NCBI GenBank assembly: GCA_003990745.1
Contig: RBNI01001461.1
Coordinates: forward strand, 1 to 22,345
Direction: 5' to 3'
Source: Jimgerdemannia flammicorona
Lineage: Eukaryota > Mucoromycota > Endogonomycetes > Endogonales > Endogonaceae
Length of the DNA stretch: 22,345 nucleotides
Part shown: positions 9,237 through 17,925 of the stretch, piece after piece
How positions within the stretch are numbered: position 1 is the first letter of the stretch
How the letters are laid out: each line of letters starts with the position of its first letter
Program-made: the position numbers and the translations under genes
The notes under the pieces: model-generated
Databases searched by the model: none
Told to the model about the DNA's origin: nothing
The model's input: the letters and a program-made list of their open reading frames with translations, nothing else

Positions 9237-11138
9237 ATAGTAATCAATGAGAGATTAGAGGAGTATGCTAGACAGAGCAGCCCTGATATATTCAACTGAC
9301 AGTATATATGAAGGAGTTATGGCTTGGGGGGAAGTCTGTTGGGCTTGCTGGCTGGAGGATATAGAAGGAGAGAGGGCAGTGTTAGGAGACAGGAGACTAA
9401 TAGAGTGAGCTTTGCTAATAAGGTCAAGGCTGGACACTTGTCAATAGATCTAGAGAACTAGTTATAGAGTAATAAGGAGAAGAGGAGGGCTGTAGGGTCT
9501 GGCAGAGAGGCTCTTGTGAGTAGTGGTGGCAGGGCTGAGAGTATTGTGGCTGTAGAGAGTGAGACTGCTGATAGAGAGAGAACTGCTAATCTGGAAAAAA
9601 ATCTAGATATAATAGCTGATAGTAGGACTGAACTGGAGCAGAATATGAGGTCTAGAGACCTGGCTGATGGTATAATGGGTCTGGTGACAGTACTATTACT
9701 CAAGAAATCAGTGTCCAAATTTATCATCACATTGTATTTCTAGGGTCTGATGATTATAGTGAGAATGGTTCTGGGGCTGCTGGCCCAGAAGGTGAAAGAG
9801 ACTACCTCAGTGAAGATCTTGAAGAGTCTGGAGGGGGTTGAGGTGGGGTTTGAGAAGGAGGAGTTGATGTTGGAGATATTGGAGAAAGGTGTAATGATAG
9901 GAGGAGTAGTGATCTCTATAGCTCAGTACTTATACTGAGACCTTTAGATAATACAGCTGGTAGTAGTAAATATACTAATAGTGAAGAAGAAGGTGGTCAA
10001 GAGACTGATTTTCAATATCATCAAGGAGTATAGAGATGTGGTAAATATTAGCTTCTGGGTCTGAGAGGGTATGGAGTTCAGGACTAGAGATGTAGATATC
10101 AGAGTAAGGCTGATAGACAAGGAGAATACTGGGAAGAGAAGAGATTGGCTAACAGTACTTAAGTAGAGACCAGTAAAGTGTAAGGTCTTGAGGATCAAGA
10201 GGATGCCAGAGGAGTAAGAGGACTTGCTGAAGGTATTGGAGGATATGACTAGAGCTGTTGAGAAGGAAGATTAGCCTGGAAGAAGTATGAGGCCAAGACA
10301 GTAGTGAAGATGGTAAATGGTAAGTGAATGCAGTTAGATTTGGCTGTCTGAGAGAGGACATAGGAGAGGCAGCATCAGAAGGATTTACTGGTGAAGTTGA
10401 GAGGACAGCCAGAGCAAAAGAATGCTATAAATAGAGTCAGTTTGAGGACCAGCACTTGGGCAGAAGAGAAGGGAGTAGTGGCAAAGGTGATCTTAATAGA
10501 AGTGAGAGACTTAGTGCATGGTACAGTAATTAGGACAAGGTGATGATAGAGGTGACTTGAGTTCAGTATGATATGCTATAGAGGATGAGAGAAATAATGA
10601 ACTATAGGATATACTGGAGGAGGACTGGAATGAGTCAGTGAGGACAGATACTGATAGTGATTGAGGGGATAGAGGGCAGAAGGTAGTCCAAGAGATAGAT
10701 AAGGCTATAGAGGAGGAGAGATAGTTGTGAAAGATGTTGACAAATATTGCAGCTAATGAGTTGGATGAGGTAGACTTCAGAGTGATTAATGAGAGGTACT
10801 GGGGAGAGATTCTATAAGGAGAAGAGGTAGTATAGAAGATTTGAGATAAGCTGATAGTAGGTCTATTAGAGGCAGAGGAGTATGAAGTAGATGGCAATAG
10901 GGAGGTAGAGTTGATAGAAATTATAAATGACTATACAACCTATCTATAGAGCTCTAGGAAGGAGTTAGTGATATAGCAGATGGTGTGTAAGGAGTACTAG
11001 TCTAATATGGAGGCTGTGGCTAGTGAGAACTATCAGGAGATCTTGGCAGCTCTAGATGCCCAGTAGAGAGAGGCTGAGGAGCTTAAAGTAGATAGGATCC
11101 TAGATATTACTAGAGATGCAGTGAGCATGGAACTATAG
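9237..11138 (+). pseudogene. LINE-B ORF1 relic
   Basis: Aligned to LINE-A ORF1, the start codon is ATA at 9,237 instead of ATG. The clearest match is RDLADGIMGLVTVLLLKKS (about 9,652) against GDLADGVTGLAVAPLLKKS, followed by KILKSLEGVEVGFEKE. The RRM-like segment (TRDVDIRVRL) and the acidic C-terminal part follow. The frame has no net shift over about 1.9 kb although it is broken by many stops, so decay came mostly from substitutions. It ends at TAG 11,136-11,138, 33 nt before ORF2. Confidence 0.75.
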
Positions 11139-11171
11139 AGTGAGTGATCTTCTCTATAATAATTATTCAAT

Positions 11172-12990
11172 ATGAATAGTACAACTAGAATTCTATCTTT
11201 AAACATCAATGGGTTATAGAGTACAGTGAGATATTGGAATATTTTCTACTAGTTAAAGAGACTAAATATAGATCTGTTTCTGCTATAGAATATTGGATAT
11301 GATGTAGACTTAGATATACTAGACTAGATAAGAGAATAGAGTAGAGCAGCTGTTTGGCAGAGCTGGGTTGGCATTTTGGTTAAGAAGAGCAAAGGAGATA
11401 TTGGAGATATTGGACATTGAGAGAGCAGAGTAATGTAAGAGGTATAGTGAAGGCCAGGCTAGAGCTCCTTGACTATTGGGTCTTGTTATTGTCCAGCAGA
11501 AAGAAAAGAGCAAGTAGAGTTGATTAGAGGACTTCAAGATATAGAGATACTAATAGAGATAGAGATTGACTGTTTGGATAGAGACTTTAATATAATTTAA
11601 GATAGGCTATTAGACAGAACTAATGGAGAGAGAAAGATAACTAGTAGGAGTAAGAGTATTGAAGATTGAGAGGAGATTGAAAGATTGGGCTCTTTGATAG
11701 ATATAGGACAACTTGAATGGGGGAATTATAGGATCTATACTTACTAGATAGTAGGGTTGGGCTTGAGAATTAGCTGGATCCTAGCTGTAGAGTGCTGGAG
11801 TGAGAATGTTTGGAGTCCTCTGGAGACAATTTGGTACCTATGGTCTGATCATTGGAGTCTGCTTAGTTGTAGGAGGTTTGAAGGAAGTGGGGAGGAGTCT
11901 GGACATTGATGTCTGAATATCTCATTGCTGGGAGAGCTCTCATTATAAGATGTATGAGTGGTAGACATAAGTTCCATAATTCTAGACTTAAGAGTGAGGG
12001 GGCTGAAGATTGGAAACCAGTGGAGGTGATTGAAATCAGATACTCAGAGATTCTGGGGGAGATAAAAAAGATGAGAGACAATGAGAGAAGGAAGTAACTA
12101 AGATAGATCTCTTAAAGAATAGAGAAGTTGCTAATAACTTAAGCCAATTTGCTGAACAATGGAAAGAAAGGAGACTGAAGGGTCTAGTGAGTCCTGCTCA
12201 AGATAGAGAAGCTGAAGGGGATACTGAGATAGGAGAAAGATTTGCAGATAAAGAATATGATAGCCAGATTGAAGTAGTAATATATAGAAAAGGGAGAGTA
12301 GCTTATAGTATTTCTGTCAAGACCTTCTTCAAGTAAGGAGAGTGAGGCAATGGTGGAAGAGAGTATTGGATGAGATAGAGGAGATGGTGGTTGGAACTCC
12401 AGAAATCTTAGACCAGTTAAACTTAAGATAAGAGTATTTATAGAGTAAGGAGAAAGGTAGAGAAGATATTCTGAATATCAAACAATATCTAGAGAACTGG
12501 TATCTAGATTTAGTAGAGAATCTAGAGGGCCTTGGAGCCCCTATCCAGGGGGGGGGAGATCTGTAGAGTTTTGGCAATAGCTAGTCTCAGAATAGCTTCT
12601 GAGAAAGATAAGCTATCTTGAGATTTCTGGAAAAAGATAGTAGATATTGAGTTAGCCCTAAAGGAAATGGTGTAAATATACAATAAGGTTATTGGATCTG
12701 GAGAGTGGATCAGGGGATAGAGGCTAGGACTGGTAGCTCTGCTGTATAAGAACAAGGAGAGATGGGAGGAGTGGAAAAATTGGAGACTGATCATACTTTT
12801 AGATATAAATTATAAGCTAGTAATAAAGATCCTAGTGGCTAGGCTACAAGGGGTAGTACAGCAGGTACTAGGGGCTGAACAGAGGGACTTCATTAGGGGA
12901 TGTTTGATAAGAGATGGAACAGCTTGGGTGCATGAAGTTATTGAAGGCATACAGGCTGCAGGGTGGGGTTGTATACTCTAGTTGATTAGG
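11172..12990 (+). pseudogene. LINE-B ORF2 relic: endonuclease and partial RT
   Basis: The ATG at 11,172 opens MNSTTRILSLNINGL, matching the LINE-A ORF2 start. Endonuclease landmarks survive: IDLFLL (about 11,268), SWILAVECW (about 11,772) and SDHWSLL (about 11,848). In the metal-binding motif, SGDFN has become DRDFN. The pre-RT DFWKKI and RT block LVALLYKNKERWEEWKNWRL (about 12,730-12,790) follow, then AEQRDFIRG. Stops are abundant and the frame shifts at least once between the endonuclease and RT. Like LINE-A, it has a TAG directly before the LKRL string near the start. Confidence 0.75.
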
Positions 12991-13138
12991 CTTGGTGAAA
13001 CCATACTACAGCTGGCACAACCACATTTGAGGAGCTGTGCGGATCCTGAGCATGCAGATTGTTGTAACTGTACTTTGGAGGCGGGATCGGTGGTGTAATA
13101 AGAATTACATTTTGAACGAAGGACTTGCGAATGACGGA

Positions 13139-13164
13139 TCACGTGACCGACGGCGATGACGTCA
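13139..13164. promoter_or_regulatory. Two 8-bp palindromes, TCACGTGA and TGACGTCA
   Basis: TCACGTGA (13,139-13,146, E-box type) and TGACGTCA (13,157-13,164, CRE/bZIP type) lie 10 bp apart in a CpG-rich patch, with TTCGCGAA further on near 13,295. Such sites commonly bind bHLH and bZIP factors, but no nearby downstream gene is evident, so a regulatory role is only possible. Confidence 0.3.
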
Positions 13165-13247
13165 CGAACGATTTGACGGCATATGAGACGAAAGACGCGG
13201 AAAACGACCCTGAAAATTTGAGCCGCAGCACGCGGACCGCAGCAAAG

Positions 13248-13411
13248 CATTACTTAACCCATTACTTAACAATGCATCTTGAACACAATAGTTCGTTCGC
13301 GAACACAAGAGTGTGACTGGCGTTTTGTCCAAGCAGCCTAGCATTATTTAACCAGAAACCCGCACACATTACTTAGCAAAAAAAAAAAAACCCAGTGCAC
13401 ATTAGTTAGCC
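13248..13411 (+). repeat. Five degenerate CATTACTTAAC-like repeats
   Basis: Copies are at 13,248 (CATTACTTAACCC), 13,260 (CATTACTTAAC), 13,342 (CATTATTTAACC), 13,367 (CATTACTTAGC) and 13,400 (CATTAGTTAGCC). All are on the same strand, irregularly spaced over about 160 bp. Function unknown. Confidence 0.6.
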
Positions 13412-13832
13412 AACATGTATAAATAACCTCAGCAGAAATATGAAATAAATCAGTTTTAGTTTCAGTAATGAAAATAACAAGTTCTCATATACACATAAAT
13501 CCCCCCTAAGTTCTTAGTAATGATACTTACATAAGTTACTCTAGATTTCTGACCAAACCCTGTATCATTGAGAACTGGTATATAAATCCCCTTGAAACCC
13601 CCTGAAACCTGAATCATAAGAGATTCACTCTGTGTACAGCAAAAAGTCCTTAGACTACAGTCATATGAAGGCATTGAATTATTTCCACTACAAAGAAACT
13701 GTGCTTCCTCAAAGAGAAAGAACAAGTTGAAAGGCCTTTTGAACTATGTGTGTCAAGTCCCTTAGTAATATGTAAGTGTTCCAAGGAAGCTTGTTATTAC
13801 AGGCAGCATAACGAGACCTGGCGAAGTGCTAT

Positions 13833-14128
13833 ATGGAACCCCTAGTTGGATCTCGTGGTTGGTGCCCCCATGATCACCATAATCGTTCTGCAGCGGCACA
13901 ACTGAGTGCTATACGGAGCCGCTTGTTGGATTTGGTGATTCATGTACCCACCCTGGCCAGGCTAGCCATGGTCGCTATACTGCTGCTGCTGAACAGGCAG
14001 CAGGATGTCAGCATCCGTCACTTGAACTTGGGGATGAACGGGCAGCAGAATGTGCGGATGTGTCATTGGATCTGGTTCATGTTGCTAGCGTACGGCAGGG
14101 GACCAGATTGCGACGCGGCATTCGGGCA
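13833..14128 (-). pseudogene. Relic of a Gln-rich cytoplasmic tail downstream of the kelch gene
   Basis: On the minus strand, frames beyond the kelch stop codon give LLPVQQQQYSDHG, a TAG, PGQGGYMNHQIQQAAPYSTQ and then, in a shifted frame, NDYGDHGGTNHEIQLGVPYS. The two segments are imperfect repeats of each other (YxDHG...NHxIQ...PYS). Composition and position fit the Gln/Pro/Tyr-rich tails of fungal kelch membrane proteins. Frame changes and a stop suggest the tail has been lost from the gene and is decaying, or that sequence errors hide it. Confidence 0.45.
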
Positions 14129-14284
14129 TCACGGGGATTGGGTCTGGGGGTGTTTTCGCCATTGCTTTCGGATGAAGAGAAAGATGAGGATGGCAATGGC
14201 GATGACCAACACGCCGCTTACGACAACGATTATTATAATAAGGCCACTTGGAGCATCCATTCGAGACGTCGGTGGAGGGGAGGG

Positions 14285-14318
<34 letters not shown>

Positions 14319-15752
14319 GGGGGGGTGAGGGAGGAGAAAAGCTAGCGATCCACTTGAATGGCTTTGTTCTGGTATATAAGATGTTGACATCATTGAATAT
14401 TCTGAAATCGACGATGGATACATCATGTATACCTGATATTAACGTAATAAATGAGAGATATATAATGAAAGTACTGAGTAAAATCACAAAGCCAAAACTG
14501 AGGAGTGAGAAAGAATGAGCTAAAAGGGAGGAAAAGGGTGTTTAAGGGAGCATGCTTACCAAAAAAAGGCAATCATCTGCCCATTGACAATAATCGACTC
14601 CTAGATTCGTCCAGTACCAGTTCTTCGTGTCAAGAAGAGCGACATTGTTGAATGCATAAGAAATATTTTGACCGGAGCATATAGTTTTTAAACTTTCAAC
14701 GTCTGCTAAAATTAAATGTGTATGACATAACGTTACGTACCCAAAACAGCAGTATGCGAAGTACGTTCGCACCCGTCGTATTAATCTGTTTCCATGTAGC
14801 GCTATTGGTACTATCAGACGCGGAAGTCAGGAGAAAATTTGAACTATAGTCAAACTTCGAAATTTGTGATGGTTCACTGTATTTCCAAGAATTATTTCAA
14901 GATAACTTACTCAAAAATATAAATATCATCCATTCGTGCAAATTCATAAACAACATATGTTACATTGGATTGCTGCATAGTCAAATCTCTAGTAAAAGCC
15001 ATCTGACCATTGCTAGAACAACAAAATCGCAAACCGAAATATCAGAACGAATTCTAATAATGGAAATAAGGAGAAAGGAATAGAAACCGTGAAAAAAAGG
15101 GGACCGAAATATACCTGAGCATTGTTACCGTGTATTCTGTTCTCGGCGCAGGCTTCTGCTCAATAATTTTGAGAACGTTCCATACGAGTTTTTTTGCATC
15201 AAACGTAATCATATCGTCAAATACATGCTCAGTAGATAGATCGGAAGAATATACTGCCCATTGCATGACAAGAGTACAGTAGTTAACTTATGATGATCAT
15301 TGAAACTCCGTGCAGCGGACAAAAGCCTTTTTTGCTGCGCCATATTGGTTATGGGAGATGGAAGCGACCAAGTCCTCGTAACGGTGTTGTACTGGGCAAA
15401 TACATTTTGCACCAATGACTGATTGAGGTGGTTACCACCGCCCCAAACATAAAATGACTCGTTATCTGCGGAAGGCCACATCCCATGATCACTGCTCAAC
15501 GGAACAGCGGAACTACCGGTAGTACCCTATGTCAAGTCGACCCACGATGGGTTTGCGGAAGTTGGAGACGTCGAGAGAGTACAAGTTTGACATAGTAGCA
15601 TATTGAAAATTGATTATTCTATAGCCACCGCATACGAAGATAGTGTTGTGGATGAGCACGGCCCTCCTGGAGGGGGCAGGTGTGAACGCCGCGGCAAGAT
15701 GAGCTACGATTGCGATCAACGCGACAATTGCCAGGAAGGTGGGTTTCGACAT
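14129..15752 (-). CDS. Kelch-repeat single-pass membrane protein
   Basis: My splice model has exons 15,752-15,570, 15,526-15,307, 15,253-15,115, 15,012-14,911, 14,801-14,773, 14,705-14,560 and 14,341-14,129. All introns are GT-AG and all phases agree, giving 343 residues. The product starts with a signal peptide (MSKPTFLAIVALIAIVAHLA), then kelch blades: AVLIHNTIFVCGGY, SSDHGMWPSADNESFYVWGG, a blade around VFDDMITFDAKKLVW and AFNNVALLDTKNWYWTN. A poly-Pro linker (encoded by a G30 run on the plus strand) leads to a strongly hydrophobic segment (14,245-14,171) and a short basic tail ending QTQSP. It is likely a surface beta-propeller receptor or adhesin; ligand unknown. The first 'intron' (43 nt) and the last exon boundary (14,342) are the least certain parts. 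Relatives are, from general knowledge, expanded in early-diverging fungi. Confidence 0.7.
14288..14317 (+). repeat. G30 homopolymer in the kelch gene (poly-Pro linker)
   Basis: Thirty consecutive G on the plus strand read as a CCC poly-proline run between the kelch propeller and the transmembrane segment. With the length as given, the frame stays open from the acceptor at 14,342 through the membrane segment. Homopolymer length errors here would change the frame. Confidence 0.85.
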
Positions 15753-16388
15753 AGAGGATTGGTGGTGACAACTAAAGCAACAGATGGATTGAAAGAAAGA
15801 AAGAAATACAAGGGGGAACGGGTGCGAGAAGATTTACTAACAGATCGTCCGTCAGTGTAACCCGCTAGGAGATCGACAAATGCGCATAATTTACACGAGG
15901 TGCAAACTTAATCATTTCACGTGACACGAGTCAAGGAATTTGGAACAGCGTCCGGTAGTATGGTAGAACGGTAAAAATTACTTTGTGGCCGACCGCAGAT
16001 CCCAGGTGAATTCGCATGGGCATCGGATATCAACGCAGTCGGACTTGTAGCCCGGCTGTATAATAATAATAATAATAATGTTAGCGATTTCGACAATTCG
16101 TCATCCTTTCAAAATCGCGACACATCCCTGATGAGTATCTGCTACCCACCCGGTTTCATCACCACATTGGGTTTGTTACCTTTGTACAAAAGTTGTATAT
16201 CATTTCTGTTGCCTATCAATATTGCCCATTATTTTGTCCCAACTGTGTCATTGCCCGTTGCACATCTCTATCACTCATTGTAACCATCAATCCACCATCA
16301 ATTAATGTGTGAATCGCATGTCCAATTATTATTAGGAATATAGTACATATTTTGAATTAACTACTACGAAGCAACCATTCATAACTAA
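15753..16388. other. Upstream region of the kelch gene, no gene seen
   Basis: Contains the likely promoter of the minus-strand kelch gene and a short TAA-type microsatellite (about 16,060-16,079). I see no supported coding frame. Confidence 0.5.
16060..16079 (+). repeat. TAA microsatellite
   Basis: About six uninterrupted ATA/TAA units in the intergenic sequence upstream of the kelch gene. Confidence 0.8.
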
Positions 16389-16622
16389 TCATTTCCCCAT
16401 GTCCCCATAAATTTCGTGCGGAGGCGGCAATTCATCGTTGGGTATGTCGCAATAGATAGGCTCCAGTACGTAAATGAAGATCACAGCAGGAGGCGGGATT
16501 ATTGTACTCTGGCTGACCAGGCTCGTTGGCATGACCGTACTGCTGCGGCTGAATTGGTAGCTATACGGATCCATTTGTTGATTTAGGCGACCTGCTCTAT
16601 CACAATTCAAGACTCTCTCCAC
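16389..16622 (-). pseudogene. Fragment of a second kelch-protein tail
   Basis: The minus strand gives RLNQQMDPYSYQ in one frame and IQPQQYGHANEPGQPEYNNP in the next. These match the tail relic at 13,833-14,128 (NHQIQQAAPYSTQ, QQQYSDHG.PGQGGYMNH) in protein and in DNA (a shared GCTATACGGA near 13,915 and 16,560). It is therefore a dispersed or tandem duplicate of the Gln-rich C-terminal coding segment of a kelch membrane protein. No propeller sequence is found with it. Confidence 0.5.
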
Positions 16623-17925
16623 CCAATTGTTTTAAAACTTATTACTTAGTTATTAGAATAGGATTAGAGAAATATACTTTGCATTGAGCAAATAAACCTT
16701 AGTCAACTTCTCAAATACATTGACTCAAGAAAGCACACCAAAAGAATAACGAGATTCCACAGGGGAAAATCTTACTCTTAAATCGGTAGCCCACGTTCTC
16801 TCGCCAATCCATGTTAGTCCCCGTCCATGTTTACAAAATCGCAGGTAGTGGCAAAGCCACGCCCTCATTCTTCCCCACTCTGGCCGCATACCACTCCACC
16901 TTAAAGGCGGAGAGGAGATGTAGTTCGCGCAGGTGTATCGAAGGGTAAGTGCGATGCGGTGGTGTCTGCGACGAGGTGACGGAGGAAAGAGAGGACAGGG
17001 CGTGGGTTCATCTACGCGAAGGCTTCGACGAGAATTGGTTCGTGCGAATTTTGGCTATCTTCAACCTCGATCTCCAAATTACCGTTGCTGTCTCGCTATT
17101 CAAGAACTCTTTGCCACCAAAAAAGTCGCCTCAAATCATGCATGGAAGTCTCACCAGCATCAAGATACGCGGCTCACACGGGGTGAACGTGATGGAAGAA
17201 GCGGCCGGTGGAGAGGAGGTCGTCGAGGTTGATTCCAAGGGTGGAGATGGAGTCCGAGGAACGAGCGAGGATATGAAAAGAGGTAGCGAGGACAGGAGGA
17301 CTTGACGGTTGTCGGAGATGAGGAGCGTGAAGATGGACAGGTCTGTGGGGAGGGTGTTGAAAATCTGGCAAGAATGTGTAATGAAGATAAACCAGACCTC
17401 CAGGGCGGAGTTGGTTGGCGGTCGTAATGGTACAGGGTGAGCGGACGGCGTTGTGCAGTGGCATAGGATTGCATCTTCATCAGAGTTGTTCAAGACAGAA
17501 ATGGTGACATGTGATTTTTATTTCCGAGACTAAGGTGTTATTATGTACAAGGGCGACGACGACACATTCCAAATACATATTTTGTTCAAAGAGTGTTTAA
17601 AACCGCAGAAATCCCAATCAGGTAAATTGTTCGGTTGTCGGAATCAAAGTATATACGATCTGAGCATCGAGTCCGCGCATCCGAGTCACGCCCTCAATAA
17701 CAATGGAGCAACGTGAAGCAAAGCAGCACGTTCCGCGAGATCACCACGCAGTTCTACCTCACTGTGACGCTTTAACCAGAATGGTTCAATTAGAACTGGC
17801 GATTTGGTTAACACGTCCGGCTCCGTCATTGATTCGACAGGGACGGGTGACGTCATGGTGGCGAATGGATATCTTTTCGGCGAGAGAAGGTAAACAAGTT
17901 TAACCAAAAAGAATCCTTCCAGCCC
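16623..17925. other. Intergenic region upstream of SF3B4, no confident gene
   Basis: Overlapping short open frames exist on both strands between 16,933 and 17,493 (118 codons plus, 120 codons minus), but neither shows a domain, a convincing splice structure or a typical composition, so I call no gene. The last few hundred bases must hold the SF3B4 promoter and 5' UTR. A divergent small gene on the minus strand around 17,131-17,493 cannot be excluded. Confidence 0.4.

Larger units (their letters stand above)
9237..12990 (+). mobile_element. LINE-B: decayed LINE copy homologous to LINE-A, 3'-truncated in RT
   Basis: The same ORF1 and ORF2 order as LINE-A lies on the opposite strand. The relic contains no CpG at all, and protein differences from LINE-A are largely those expected of C-to-T and G-to-A changes (Trp to stop, Pro to Leu, Val to Ile, Cys to Tyr, Ala to Val or Thr). 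Similarity stops just before RT motif A (about 12,975-12,990), where unrelated sequence begins. Losing the 3' side is unusual for a LINE, because incomplete reverse transcription removes the 5' side. A later deletion or recombination is likely. Confidence 0.85.
12991..13832. other. Junction region between the transposon nest and the genic half
   Basis: No gene can be supported. From 13,040 to about 13,320 the sequence is CpG-rich and carries 8-bp palindromes. From 13,248 to 13,411 there are five degenerate CATTACTTAAC-like repeats and a 13-base A run (13,378-13,390). From 13,363 to 13,811 the sequence is again free of CpG and probably another old repeat fragment. A 63-codon open frame (13,125-13,316) is too short and featureless to call. 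Confidence 0.5.

Noticed and set aside
13833..14345. A 170-codon plus-strand frame ending in poly-glycine
   Set aside because: It is antisense to the kelch gene's last exon and tail; the glycine run is the G30 homopolymer and the frame has no recognisable domain.
16933..17493. Overlapping 99-120-codon frames on both strands
   Set aside because: Both strands are open in several frames over the same bases, with no domain, no splice structure and no sign of codon preference that would let me choose one.
17686..17907. Small open frames on both strands just upstream of SF3B4
   Set aside because: They overlap the expected SF3B4 promoter and 5' UTR, are mutually antisense, and lack any family resemblance.
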